Below the pieces are notes generated by a model. That model did no database searches and had not been told where the DNA came from. It worked only from the letters and a program-made list of their open reading frames with translations. DNA of 64,000 nucleotides from Xanthostigma xanthostigma (taxonomy: Eukaryota > Arthropoda > Insecta > Raphidioptera > Raphidiidae): positions 9,362,001 to 9,426,000 of the forward strand of contig OY754473.1 in assembly GCA_963575645.1 (NCBI GenBank). Reading direction: 5' to 3'. The position numbers and the translations under genes are program-made. This document shows positions 11,290 through 22,679 of this stretch, piece by piece; within the stretch, counting starts at the first letter, position 1; each line of letters begins with the position of its first letter.

Positions 11290-11790
11290 TTTTTTGTGAA
11301 TGTGCCCATTTTCTACACTGTCGGCACTGTAGCCATTCTTCAGAACTGGTTTTATACAAACCACAACACACCAAGCACATCGTATATTCTTCTTCAGAAG
11401 TTATGATTCGCTAATTTTCTGTTTTCGCTTTTTCACACGATTGCCTTGCACAGGATTTTTTTTCATGACTGTTCTTTTGAATGAATTAATTTTTCTTTTT
11501 TAATTAAAACCTTCTATTAATAGCTTCTCGGGTGTATCAGTGAGTATGGCAGTTTTTCCCTTTTGTCCTCCAACAAGTTTTGGCTTGCTGAAGTCCGCTT
11601 TCGGTAAGGGTCTTAACTATTCGGGAGTCATTTTTTTTTTCTTATTAGGAGATAAAATTTTTGTATAGATTTTGGAGATGGTGAAAACTGGTCAACAATC
11701 TTTGAAAATGAAGGCATGACCTATCGGGTGTCAGTTTGTAACATGTGTATTTAAATAAAGATTGTTTCCTTTAAAATTATCAATAGTAGA
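11290..11790 (-). pseudogene. Representative pogo transposase tail within the array unit
   Basis: Between each pair of deubiquitinase-like exons the minus strand encodes a degraded pogo C-terminus: a Pro/Ser stretch (FPPSPKSIQKFYLLIRK), KGKTAILTDTPEKLLIEG, a Lys-rich segment (MKKNPVQGNRVKKRK), then EEEYTMCLVC and EEWLQCRQCRKWAHS, a Cys/His finger like that of pogo-D. The frame is broken by stops and shifts in every copy. Equivalent segments repeat at 914-bp steps. It shows that the unit is transposon-derived on one side and host-gene-derived on the other. Confidence 0.72.
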
Positions 11791-11854
11791 GTTGGTTAGG
11801 AAGTTGTACGTTTATTTTTCATTAAAAGGGCGTAGAAAGTAATATAAACGTTAC

Positions 11855-12051
11855 ATAGCCCAAGCTGTTTGTGTAGTCTACTGTCGCGACAGTCTTGTCG
11901 GACAGTATACGGAAGAGCAGCTGTTGTAGCTTTTTCATCTCTGTCCGGCAGAAGTCCCAGATGCAGACTACATCGCAAATTTCAGACGTCCGAAAGAGGA
12001 TCTGGAGCAGGCAGTTTAAGTGGCATGTGTTTCCCTGGTTCACCAGGCCAC
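11855..12051 (-). pseudogene. USP47-like exon, copy 2 (short form, 197 bp)
   Basis: As copy 1 but 12 bp shorter: the PYQLQ stretch is changed to TEMKKLQQLLF by an in-frame deletion. The Cys box reads GLVNQGNTCHLNCLLQIL. Acceptor TTGATAG and donor GTAAC are kept. It shares variants with copy 4 (ERGSGAG-coding side, TAATGTAAG downstream). Confidence 0.8.
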
Positions 12052-12768
12052 CTATCAACAAAATATCATTATTGGGAATACCAATCACGTACATTATTGG
12101 AAAAAACAAACGAAACTCTAGATAATGTAAGACGTTTATTTAGATAGTTATAATAAACTACCCAGAATATACAGAATAATAATTTTGACAAACATAAAGA
12201 GGATTTTTTTTGAATGTGCTCATTTTCTACACTGTCAGCACTGTAGCCAATCTTCAGAACTGGTTTTATACAAACCAGAACACACCAAGCACATCGTATA
12301 TTCTTCTTCAGAAGTTATGATTCGCTAATTTTCTGTTTTCGCTTTTTCAGACGATTGCCTTCCACAGGATTTTTTTTCATGACTGTTCTTTTGACTGAAT
12401 TAATTTTTCTTTTTTAATTAAAACCTTCTATTAATAGCTTCTCGGGTGTATCAGTGAGTATGGCAGTTTTTCCCTTTTGTTCTCCAACAAGTTTTGGCTT
12501 GCTGAAGTCCGCTTTCGGTAAGGGTCTTAACTATTCGGGAGTCATTTTTTTTTTCTTATTAGGAGATAAAATTTTTGTATAGATTTTGGAGATGGTGGAA
12601 ACTGGTCAACAATCTTTGAAAATGAAGGCATGACCTATCGGGTGTCAGTTTGTAACATGTGTATTTAAATAAAGATTGTTTCCTTTAAAATTATCAATAA
12701 TAGAGTTGGTTAGGAAGTTGTACGTTTATTTTTCATTAAAAGGGCGTAGAAAGTAATATAAACGTTAC

Positions 12769-12965
12769 ATAGCCCAAGCTGTTTGTGTAGTCTACTGTCG
12801 CGACAGTCTTGTCGGACAGTATACGGAAGAGCAGCTGTTGTAGCTTTTTCATCTCCGTCCGGCAGAAGTCCCAGATGCAGACTACATCGCAAATTTCTGA
12901 CGTCCGGAAGAGGATCTGGAGCAGGCAGTTTAAGTGGCATGTGTTTCCCTGGTTCACCAGGCCAC
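12769..12965 (-). pseudogene. USP47-like exon, copy 3 (short form)
   Basis: A 197-bp exon-like piece with an intact Cys box and both splice-like borders. It shares the 12-bp deletion with copies 2-9. It belongs to the B variant group (with copies 5-7), and its intron side has CATTAGTAGG where group A has CATTATTGGG. Confidence 0.8.
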
Positions 12966-13683
12966 CTATCAACAAAATATCATTAGTAGGAATACCAATC
13001 ACGTACATTATTGGAAAAAACAAACGAAACTCTAGATCATGAAAGACGATTATTTAAATAGTTATAATAAACTACCCAGAATATACAGAATAATAATTTT
13101 GACAAACATAAAGAGGTTTTTTTTGAATGTGCCCATTTTGTACACTGTCAGCACTGTAGCCAATCTTCAGAACTGGTTTTATACAAACCAGGACACACCA
13201 AGCACATCGTATTATTCTTCTTCAGAAGTTATGATTCGCTAATTTTCTGTTTTCGCTTTTTCACACGATTGCCTTTGACAGGATTTTTTTTCATGACTGT
13301 TATTTTGACCGAATTAATTTTTCTTTTTTAATTAATACGTTCTATTAATAGCTTCTCGGGAGTATCAGTGAGTATGGCAGTTTTTCCCTTTTGTCGTCCA
13401 ACAAGTTTTGGCTTGCTGAAGTCCGCTTTCGGTAAGGGTCTTAACTATTCGGGAGTCATTTTTTTTTTTCTTATTAGGAGATAAAATTTTTGTATAGATT
13501 TTGGAGATGGTGGAAACTGGTCAACAATCTTTGAAAATGAAGGCATGACCTATCGGGTGTCAGTTTGTAACATGTGTATTTAAATAAAGATTGTTTCCTT
13601 TAAAATTATCAATAGTAGAGTTGGTTAGGAAGTTGTACGTTTATTTTTCATTAAAAGGGCGTAGAAAGTAATATAAACGTTAC

Positions 13684-13880
13684 ATATCCCAAGCTGTTTG
13701 TGTAGTCTACTGTCGCGACAGTCTTGTCGGACAGTATACGGAAGAGCAGCTGTTGTAGCTTTTTCATCTCTGTCCGGCAGAAGTCCCAGATGCAGACTAC
13801 ATCGCAAATTTCAGACGTCCGAAAGAGGATCTGGAGCAGGCAGTTTAAGTGGCATGTGTTTCCCTGGTTCACCAGGCCAC
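13684..13880 (-). pseudogene. USP47-like exon, copy 4 (short form)
   Basis: A 197-bp piece nearly identical to copy 2 and lying 1829 bp from it, which shows duplication of a two-unit block. Cys box and splice-like borders are kept. Confidence 0.8.
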
Positions 13881-14597
13881 CTATCAACAAAATATCATTA
13901 TTGGGAATACCAATCACGTACATTATTGGAAAAAACAAACGAAACTCTAGATAATGTAAGACGTTTATTTAGATAGTTATAATAAACTACCCAGAATATA
14001 CAGAATAATAATTTTGACAAACATAAAGAGGATTTTTTTTGAATGTGCTCATTTTCTACACTGTCAGCACTGTAGCCAATCTTCAGAACTGGTTTTATAC
14101 AAACCAGAACACACCAAGCACATCGTATATTCTTCTTCAGAAGTTATGATTCGCTAATTTTCTGTTTTCGCTTTTTCAGACGATTGCCTTCCACAGGATT
14201 TTTTTTCATGACTGTTCTTTTGACTGAATTAATTTTTCTTTTTTAATTAATACGTTCTATTAATAGCTTCTCGGGAGTATCAGTGAGTATGGCAGTTTTT
14301 CCCTTTTGTCGTCCAACAAGTTTTGGCTTGCTGAAGTCCGCTTTCGGTAAGGGTCTTAACTATTCGGGAGTCATTTTTTTTTTCTTATTAGGAGATACAA
14401 TTTTTGTATAGATTTTGGAGATGGTGGAAACTGGTCAACAATCTTTGAAAATGAAGGCATGACCTATCGGGTGTCAGTTTGTAACATGTGTATTTAAATA
14501 AAGATTGTTTCCTTTAAAATTATCAATAATAGAGTTGGTTAGGAAGTTGTACGTTTATTTTTCATTAAAAGGGCGTAGAAAGTAATATAAACGTTAC

Positions 14598-14794
14598 ATA
14601 GCCCAAGCTGTTTGTGTAGTCTACTGTCGCGACAGTCTTGTCGGACAGTATACGGAAGAGCAGCTGTTGTAGCTTTTTCATCTCCGTCCGGCAGAAGTCC
14701 CAGATGCAGACTACATCGCAAATTTCTGACGTCCGGAAGAGGATCTGGAGCAGGCAGTTTAAGTGGCATGTGTTTCCCTGGTTCACCAGGCCAC
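14598..14794 (-). pseudogene. USP47-like exon, copy 5 (short form)
   Basis: A 197-bp B-group copy. It matches copy 3 over the exon and is 1829 bp away. The frame is open from the acceptor to past the donor. Confidence 0.8.
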
Positions 14795-15511
14795 CTATCA
14801 ACAAAATATCATTAGTAGGAATACCAATCACGTACATTATTGGAAAAAACAAACGAAACTCTAGATCATGAAAGACGATTATTTAAATAGTTATAATAAA
14901 CTACCCAGAATATACAGAATAATAATTTTGACAAACATAAAGAGGTTTTTTTTGAATGTGCCCATTTTGTACACTGTCAGCACTGTAGCCAATCTTCAGA
15001 ACTGGTTTTATACAAACCAGGACACACCAAGCACATCGTATTATTCTTCTTCAGAAGTTATGATTCGCTAATTTTCTGTTTTCGCTTTTTCACACGATTG
15101 CCTTTGACAGGATTTTTTTTCATGACTGTTATTTTGACCGAATTAATTTTTCTTTTTTAATTAATACGTTCTATTAATAGCTTCTCGGGAGTATCAGTGA
15201 GTATGGCAGTTTTTCCCTTTTGTCGTCCAACAAGTTTTGGCTTGCTGAAGTCCGCTTTCGGTAAGGGTCTTAACTATTCGGGAGTCATTTTTTTTTTCTT
15301 ATTAGGAGATACAATTTTTGTATAGATTTTGGAGATGGTGGAAACTGGTCAACAATCTTTGAAAATGAAGGCATGACCTATCGGGTGTCAGTTTGTAACA
15401 TGTGTATTTAAATAAAGATTGTTTCCTTTAAAATTATCAATAGTAGAGTTGGTTAGGAAGTTGTACGTTTATTTTTCATTAAAAGGGCGTAGAAAGTAAT
15501 ATAAACGTTAC

Positions 15512-15708
15512 ATAGCCCAAGCTGTTTGTGTAGTCTACTGTCGCGACAGTCTTGTCGGACAGTATACGGAAGAGCAGCTGTTGTAGCTTTTTCATCTCCG
15601 TCCGGCAGAAGTCCCAGATGCAGACTACATCGCAAATTTCTGACGTCCGGAAGAGGATCTGGAGCAGGCAGTTTAAGTGGCATGTGTTTCCCTGGTTCAC
15701 CAGGCCAC
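15512..15708 (-). pseudogene. USP47-like exon, copy 6 (short form)
   Basis: A 197-bp B-group copy, 914 bp from copy 5 with almost the same flanks. Cys box, acceptor and donor are kept. Confidence 0.8.
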
Positions 15709-16428
15709 CTATCAACAAAATATCATTAGTAGGAATACCAATCACGTACATTATTGGAAAAAACAAACGAAACTCTAGATCATGAAAGACGATTATTTAA
15801 ATAGTTATAATAAACTACCCAGAATATACAGAATAATAATTTTGACAAACATAAAGAGGTTTTTTTTGAATGTGCCCATTTTGTACACTGTCAGCACTGT
15901 AGCCAATCTTCAGAACTGGTTTTATACAAACCAGGACACACCAAGCACATCGTATTATTCTTCTTCAGAAGTTATGATTCGCTAATTTTCTGTTTTCGCT
16001 TTTTCACACGATTGCCTTTGACAGGATTTTTTTTCATGACTGTTATTTTGACCGAATTAATTTTTCTTTTTTAATTAATACGTTCTATTAATAGCTTCTC
16101 GGGAGTATCAGTGAGTATGGCAGTTTTTCCCTTTTGTCGTCCAACAAGTTTTGGCTTGCTGAAGTCCGCTTTCGGTAAGGGTCTTAACTATTCGGGAGTC
16201 ATTTTTTTTTTTTTCTTATTAGGAGATAAAATTTTTGTATAGATTTTGGAGATGGTGGAAACTGGTCAACATTCTTTGAAAATGAAGGCATGACCTATCG
16301 GGTGTCAGTTTGTAACATGTGTATTTAAATAAAGATTGTTTCCTTTAAAATTATCAATAATAGAGTTGGTTAGGAAGTTGTACGTTTATTTTTCATTAAA
16401 AGGGCGTAGAAAGTAATATAAACGTTAC

Positions 16429-16609
16429 ATAGCCCAAGCTGTTTGTGTAGTCTACTGTCGCGACAGTCTTGTCGGACAGTATACGGAAGAGCAGCTGTTG
16501 TAGCTTTTTCATCTCCGTCCGGCAGAAGTCCCAGATGCAGACTACATCGCAAATTTCTGACGTCCGGAAGAGGATCTGGAGCAGGCAGTTTAAGTGGCAT
16601 GTGTTTCCC
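16429..16609 (-). pseudogene. USP47-like exon, copy 7, broken at its 5' edge
   Basis: A B-group copy with a 16-bp deletion that removes the first codons after the acceptor (those for GLVNQ). The exon start is lost and the frame relative to the acceptor changes. The catalytic Cys codon remains. This explains the 901-bp local spacing. Confidence 0.8.
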
Positions 16610-17329
16610 CTATCAACAAAATATCATTAGTAGGAATACCAATCACGTACATTATTGGAAAAAACAAACGAAACTCTAGATCATGAAAGACGATTATTTA
16701 AATAGTTATAATAAACTACCCAGAATATACAGAATAATAATTTTGACAAACATAAAGAGGTTTTTTTTGAATGTGCCCATTTTGTACACTGTCAGCACTG
16801 TAGCCAATCTTCAGAACTGGTTTTATACAAACCAGGACACACCAAGCACATCGTATTATTCTTCTTCAGAAGTTATGATTCGCTAATTTTCTGTTTTCGC
16901 TTTTTCACACGATTGCCTTTGACAGGATTTTTTTTCATGACTGTTATTTTGACCGAATTAATTTTTCTTTTTTAATTAATACGTTCTATTAATAGCTTCT
17001 CGGGAGTATCAGTGAGTATGGCAGTTTTTCCCTTTTGTCGTCCAACAAGTTTTGGCTTGCTGAAGTCCGCTTTCGGTAAGGGTCTTAACTATTCGGGAGT
17101 CATTTTTTTTTTTTTCTTATTAGGAGATAAAATTTTTGTATAGATTTTGGAGATGGTGGAAACTGGTCAACAATCTTTGAAAATGAAGGCATGACCTATC
17201 GGGTGTCAGTTTGTAACATGTGTATTTAAATAAAGATTGTTTCCTTTAAAATTATCAATAGTAGAGTTGGTTAGGAAGTTGTACGTTTATTTTTCACGAA
17301 AAGGGCGTAGAAAGTAATATAAACGTTAC

Positions 17330-17526
17330 ATAGCCCAAGCTGTTTGTGTAGTCTACTGTCGCGACAGTCTTGTCGGACAGTATACGGAAGAGCAGCTGTT
17401 GTAGCTTTTTCATCTCCGTCCGGCAGAAGTCCCAGATGCAGACTACATCGCAAATTTCTGACGTCCGGAAGAGCATCTGGAGCAGGCAGTTTAAGTGGCA
17501 TGTGTTTCCCTGGTTCACCAGGCCAC
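17330..17526 (-). pseudogene. USP47-like exon, copy 8 (short form)
   Basis: A 197-bp copy that combines the 12-bp deletion of the inner copies with flanks like copy 1 (TTTTTCACGAAAAG on one side, TTGACAG acceptor on the other). It may be a recombinant between inner and outer types. Confidence 0.8.
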
Positions 17527-18023
17527 CTGTCAACAAAATATCACTATTAGGAATACCAATCACGTACATTATTAGAAAAAACAAACGAAACTCTAGATCA
17601 TGAAAGACGTTTATTTAAATAGCTATAATAAACTACTCAGAATATACAGAACAGTAATTTTGAGAAACATAAAGAAGATTTTTTGTGAATGTGCCCATTT
17701 TCTACACTGTCGGCACTGTAGCCATTCTTCAGAACTGGTTTTATACAAACCACAACACACCAAGCACATCGTATATTCTTCTTCAGAAGTTATGATTCGC
17801 TAATTTTCTGTTTTCGCTTTTTCACACGATTGCCTTGCACAGGATTTTTTTTCATGACTGTTCTTTTGACCGAATTAATTTTTCTTTTTTAATTAAAATG
17901 TTCTATTAATAGCTTCTCGGGAGTATCAGTGAGTATGGCAGATTTTCCCTTTTGTCGTCCAACAAGTTTTGGCTTGCTGAAGTCCGCTTTCGGTAAGGGT
18001 CTTAACTATTCGGGAGTCATTTT

Positions 18024-18200
18024 TAACTTCCCGCTTTAAAAAAAAAAAAAAAAATTTTTTTTTTTCAAAAATCGGGAAGTTATTGGTTTCACCCCGATTT
18101 TCGAAAATCGAGTTTTCGCCAGATCTCGACGTTTTGAGGTCCTAGGAAGCTATTAAAACTATTTTGGCGATGATGTCCGTAGGGCTGTATGTATGTATGG

Positions 18201-18233
<33 letters not shown>

Positions 18234-18985
18234 AACCTTTTATATCTTTTGAACGGAGTGCCCGACTGAAACGCGGTTTGCGGCATCTGACGTGATCTTG
18301 GTGAACTTAGACTTCCTGAAAATTTGAAACGATTCGGCCCAAAAAATTTTGAGAAATCTTAAAAAAACAAGTTTCAAAATTTTTTAAAAATTTGTTTTTG
18401 TAAAAAATTTTCTAAACTACTAAACCGATTAATTCCAAAAACTAATCAGCTCTTCTCCTTAACAAACTGCGTCGATTTCCGCAAACCGCATCAAAATCGT
18501 TTCATTTGTTCACGAGAAACCGTGAACGAAAAAATCGTAAAAAAGTGTTTTTTTAAAATGACTTAAAATTGTTATCAGATTGATTTTTTTGTAATAAATT
18601 ACTTTTTTAAGCTAAAAAAACTGCGTCGATCGCCGCAAACCATATCAAAATTGGTTCATTTGTTCATGAGATATCGTGAACGAAAAATTTTTAAAAAGTG
18701 TTTTTTTTTAAATTGCTCGTAAAATTCCTATGAGATCGATTTTTCTGTATTAAATTACTTTTTAAGGTTAAAAAATTGCGTCGACTGCCGCAAATCGCAT
18801 CAAAATCGGTTCATTTGTTCATGAGATATCGTGAACGAAAATTTCGTAACAAAGTGTTTTTTTTTTTTGAGCTCGAAGAGCTAAAAAATAAACTTCTTGC
18901 TATATTTGATATATTTTTGAGCGTTTTGAACTCGAAAATAGCGGGAAGTTACAGGGATGGCCTGCAGGGTCAAACTACTTTTCAA
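18024..18985. mobile_element. ~0.96-kb inverted-repeat element inserted in array unit 8/9
   Basis: The normal unit sequence GGGAGTCATTTT-TTTCTTATTAGG is split here. The insert starts TAACTTCCCGCT and has the complement AGCGGGAAGTTA at about 18941-18952. A further inverted copy (CGGGAAGTT) near 18072 makes a hairpin around a long A/T tract. The middle has a TATG/TG microsatellite (about 18186-18232) and three degenerate direct repeats of roughly 130-150 bp, each with CTGC-TCGAT/CT-CCGCAAA and TTCATTTGTTCA-GAGA near 18465, 18620 and 18770. It is non-coding. The right border is not exact; the last shared inserted bases are CAAACTACTTTTC. Confidence 0.72.
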
Positions 18986-19210
18986 AATTTTTTTTTCTTA
19001 TTAGGAGATAACATTTTTGTATAGATTTTGGAGATGGTGGAAACTGGTCAACAATCTTTGAAAATGAAGGCATGACCTATCGGGTGTCAGTTTGTAACAT
19101 GTGTATTTAAATAAAGATTGTTTCCTTTAAAATTATCAATAATAGAGTTGGTTAGGAAGTTGTACGTTTATTTTTCATTAAAAGGGCGTAGAAAGCAATA
19201 TAAATGTTAC

Positions 19211-19407
19211 ATACCCCAAGCTGTTTGTGTAGTCTACTGTCGCGACAGTCTTGTCGGACAGTATACGGAAGAGCAGCTGTTGTAGCTTTTTCATCTCCGT
19301 CCGGCAGAAGTCCCAGATGCAGACTACATCGCAAATTTCGGACGTCCGAAAGAGGATCTGGAGCAGGCAGTTTAAGTGGCATGTGTTTCCCTGGTTCACC
19401 AGGCCAC
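19211..19407 (-). pseudogene. USP47-like exon, copy 9 (short form)
   Basis: A 197-bp copy with intact Cys box and borders. The donor side has ACATACCCC as in copies 1 and 10, and the acceptor side (TATCAAC, CATTATTGGG) is as in group A, so it looks like a mosaic. Confidence 0.8.
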
Positions 19408-19503
19408 CTATCAACAAAATATCATTATTGGGAATACCAATCACGTACATTATTGGAAAAAACAAACGAAACTCTAGATCATGAAAGACGTTTATTTAAA
19501 TAG

Positions 19504-19633
19504 TAATTGAAGGAGATTTATTTGGTTGAGGAACAATTGAAAATAAGCTTTACCAGTGTATCGCTTATGGCCAACGTTTCGAAAAATATATTTTCATCAT
19601 CAGGGCCTCAATGCAAGTTAAGATGGTAAATTG
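19504..19633 (-). mobile_element. 130-bp Penelope-like end fragment with hammerhead-like core
   Basis: The insert interrupts a unit and is flanked by a 7-bp duplication TAAATAG (19497-19503 and 19634-19640). On the minus strand it has CTGATGA (19597-19603), a short self-complementary stretch, then GAAAC (19576-19580), the conserved order of a hammerhead ribozyme core. The terminal repeats of Penelope elements are known to carry hammerhead motifs. Stem II pairs (GAAAA with TTTTC); I could not pair stem I well, so ribozyme function is uncertain. Confidence 0.5.
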
Positions 19634-20258
19634 TAAATAGTTATAATAAACTACTCAGAATATACACAATAATAATTTTGACAAACATAAAGAGGATTTT
19701 TTTTTGAATGTGCCCATTTTCTACACTGTCAGCACTGTAGCCAATCTTCAGAACTGGTTTTATACAAACCACAACACACCAAGCACATCGTATCTTCTTC
19801 TTCAGAAGTTGTTTCGCTAATTTTCTGGTTTCGCTTTTTCACACGATTGCCTTGCACAGGATTTTTTTTCATGACTGTTCTTTTGACCGAATTAATCTTT
19901 CTTTTTTAATTAAAACGTTCTATTAATAGCTTCTCGGGTGTATCAGTGAGTATGGCAGTTTTTCCCTTTTGTCGTCCAACAAGTTTTGGCTTGCTGAAGT
20001 CCGCTTTCGGTAAGGGTCTTAATTATTCGGGAGACATTTTTTTTCTTATTAGGAGATAAAATTTTTGTATAGATTTTGGAGATGGTGGAAATTGGCCTAC
20101 AATCTTTGACAATAAAGGCATGACCTATCGGGTGTCAGTTTGTAACATGTGTATTTAAATAAAGATTGTTTCCTTTATAATTATCAATAATAGAGTTGGT
20201 TAGGAAGTTGTACGTTTATTTTTCACGAAAAGGGTGTATAAAGCAATATAAATGTTAC

Positions 20259-20467
20259 ATACCCTAAGCTGTTTGTGTAGTCTACTGTCGCGATAGTCTT
20301 GTCGGACAGTATACGGAAGAATAGCAGTTGCAGCTGATACGGAGTGGAATTCCTCTCCGTATGGCAGAAGTCCCAGATGCAGACTACATCGCAAATTTCG
20401 GACGTCCGGAAGAGGATCTGGAGCAGGCAGTTTAAGTGGCATGTGTTGCCCTGGTTCACCAGGCCAC
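20259..20467 (-). pseudogene. USP47-like exon, copy 10 (long form, 209 bp)
   Basis: The most upstream copy on the coding strand. Like copy 1 it keeps the PYQLQ segment (TERNSTPYQLQLLFF), so the long form is probably ancestral and the inner copies derive from one shortened copy. Cys box GLVNQGNTCHLNCLLQIL, acceptor TTGACAG and donor GTAAC are present. About 70 bp further upstream the unit is cut by hAT-C. Confidence 0.82.
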
Positions 20468-20539
20468 CTGTCAACAAAATATCACTATTAGGAATACCAA
20501 TCACGTACATTATTAGAAAAAACAAACGAAATTCTAGAT

Positions 20540-22518
20540 CAGGGGTCGGCAACCTGTTTGTCCTTAAGGGCGCAATACTAAATTTGAAAATCACCGAGGG
20601 CGCATATTTTACAGATAATCAACAGGTATAAATAGGCATTAAAAAATCAGATTTTTTATAACTTTATTTTGTTGGTGTCATACATAATGATACATATAAT
20701 TCAGTGTGAAACTTGGGTGTCCATATTTTCAGCTAATTTCTTATAATTGGGGATATATTTAAACAATTATCTAAATGTGAGTCATTAAGCTTTGTTCGGT
20801 ATTTCTTATATTTCATATTTTAGAATAAAGACTCGCAATTGCATGTTGCACAATATGAATAAATTTTTAGCGCACATTTCCTTAAAATAGGATACTTATC
20901 TTCATCGACTAAGTTCCAAAACATTTTATCATTACTATGCGCTTTTAAAATAATATCACTTTGCAAGTTTATTATTTCTAATTCAGGTCTTCGATATTAT
21001 GAAGCTCGAAATACACTGAAACTATTTCAAGGACATCATCTTCAGTAACATTGAGTGGATTTATGAAAAATCTTAGAACGGGTTCTAATGCTGCAAAATC
21101 TTCAAATCTAGAAGAAAACTCTTCTATTAGCTTATCTATAATTTCTAAATGTGATGTAGCAGTAAAATTTTCATCATGCAAATTTAAAGTCTCAACAGTA
21201 TATTTTATATTTGGGAAATGTGATAATGATTTTTTCAATAGATGGGATTTCAACAACACTAACTTGCATTTGGGTGCATTTACTGCACTAATCACGTCAG
21301 GGATATGCTTATTTTTCCCTTGAATTTTTAAATTTAATTCATTCAACTTTGTCGTTATATCTGTCAGAAATCCGAGGTCGATTAGCCAATCCTTATTTTC
21401 TAATTGCTCGTAAAATTCGCCTCTTGATGCAATAAATTCCTTTATTTGTGGCAAAAGCATGATAAACCGCTAAAGTATTTTACCTCTGCTCAGCCACCTC
21501 ACTTCAGTATGTAAAAGAAGACCTGTGAACTGAACGTCCTCATCTTCTAAAAGTAATTTAAACAATCTGTGTTGCATAGCTCTCGATCTTATGGAATTTA
21601 TAATTTTTGTTACTATCGTAAATACGTGTTGAAAACCGATTGTTTTTGCGCATAACATTTCCTGATGTATGAGGCAATGATAAGAAATAAATTTCGGGAA
21701 TAAGGAATCCTGTCTACATAAGGCAATAAATCCTTTTTTCTTACCAGTCATCGCTGGTGCCCCGTCTGTTGTCATTGACGATAACTTTTGTACAGTTAAT
21801 TTACATCTGTTATATACTTTTTGAAAGTAGAAAAGATATCTTCTTCTCTGGTGCTTCCCTTTAATGGCAGAACTTTAAGGAATTCTTCTTTTGTTGTAAA
21901 ATCAGAAAATACCATCTTCACGCAAATTGCTAATTGTGATATATTTGTCACGTCTGTCGATTCATCCATCTGTAGCGAAAAGAAAATACAATTTTCCATA
22001 TCATTTGCTAATTCTGCCTCCAAATTCTCCGCAATTACTTCAATTCTTCTAGTAACAGTTCGTGCTGATAATTGCAACGTGTTTATAGCTGAAACTATTT
22101 CCTTTTTATTTTTAAATTCTTCAAAAAGTGAATCAGCAGCTTCTAACATGGCTTCTTTCACTAATTCTCCATCTGTAAATGGTTGTTTATTCTTAGCTAG
22201 CAAATGCGATATTTTATATGACGCGATCGTTGCTGCTTTATGTTGTTGCAGTGGTTTAGTAAAAAAACTTTGCTGGTTAGTTATTGTAGATTTTAAAGAA
22301 ATAATTTTTTTTCTCCTAATTTCAGAGTTCATTGGATAGTCACTATCAAAATTGGTATGAACGGTCTTAAAATGTCGTTCAATATTACTTTTCTTGGGAA
22401 TCGCAACACTATTATTACACAACAAACAAATACACTTCCCTTTGTAATCAACGAAACAATATAGATGTTCCCATTCATCGTTAAAATAATATGTCCTTTT
22501 TCTTTTACATTTATCCAT
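20540..22518 (-). pseudogene. hAT-C: BED-finger hAT transposase (ZBED5/GTF2IRD2-like), broken
   Basis: The left end CAGGGGTCGGCAACC at 20540 is a typical hAT inverted repeat and cuts array unit 10 at TCTAGATC. The transposase is in three frames. 21796-22518 starts with a BED-like finger (CLLCNN...IERHFKTVH), then FSLQMDESTDVTNISQLAI with the first catalytic Asp. 21470-21775 has MTTDGAPAMTGKKKGFI with the second Asp, and HTEVRWLSRGK. 20978-21460 is the helical segment after it. The hAT dimerisation end is not seen. Only a few changes break the protein, so it is a fairly young copy. I did not find the right terminal repeat between 22519 and 22990. Confidence 0.85.
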
Positions 22519-22679
22519 GAAGGGTTTTGAAAGAAAAGAATTATTTCGGATTACTTGGTAGTTTTAAATGCACGGTCTACGCGTGGTCTATTCGAAATAC
22601 GATCACACACTAACAAAAAATACGTGCGTGTTATTAGATACGCTCAAGGTTAGCAAACTGCTAATCTATGCACAATCCT

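Larger units (their letters stand above)
10865..20539 (-). repeat. Tandem array of ~914-bp units: pogo tail plus USP47-like exon
   Basis: Ten copies of one unit follow each other head to tail. The landmark GGAAGTTGTACGT recurs near 10870, 11797, 12711, 13626, 14540, 15454, 16371, 17272, 19153 and 20201, so the period is 914 bp except where indels or insertions alter it. On the minus strand each unit holds the end of a pogo transposase (GKTAILTDTPEKLLIE and a CLVC...WLQCRQCRKWAH finger) and then an exon-like piece of a USP47/USP7-type deubiquitinase. Inner copies differ at few positions. Copies 2 and 4 share one set of variants, copies 3, 5, 6 and 7 another, giving an A-B-A-B-B-B order with a 1829-bp higher-order period. 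Two insertions interrupt the array and hAT-C ends it. Confidence 0.93.

Noticed and set aside
10865..20539. Array as satellite DNA or CRISPR
   Set aside because: The unit is long, holds identifiable protein-coding pieces, has no short spacers and lies in a eukaryotic context.
10893..20631. Many plus-strand frames of 60-99 codons across the array (starting MCSLLSRQSC, MSDSIRKSSC, MKDDYLNSYN)
   Set aside because: They are antisense or shifted readings of the deubiquitinase-like exon and the transposase tail; they repeat only because the unit repeats.
21821..22339. Plus-strand 172-codon frame
   Set aside because: Antisense to the hAT-C transposase; no motif of its own.
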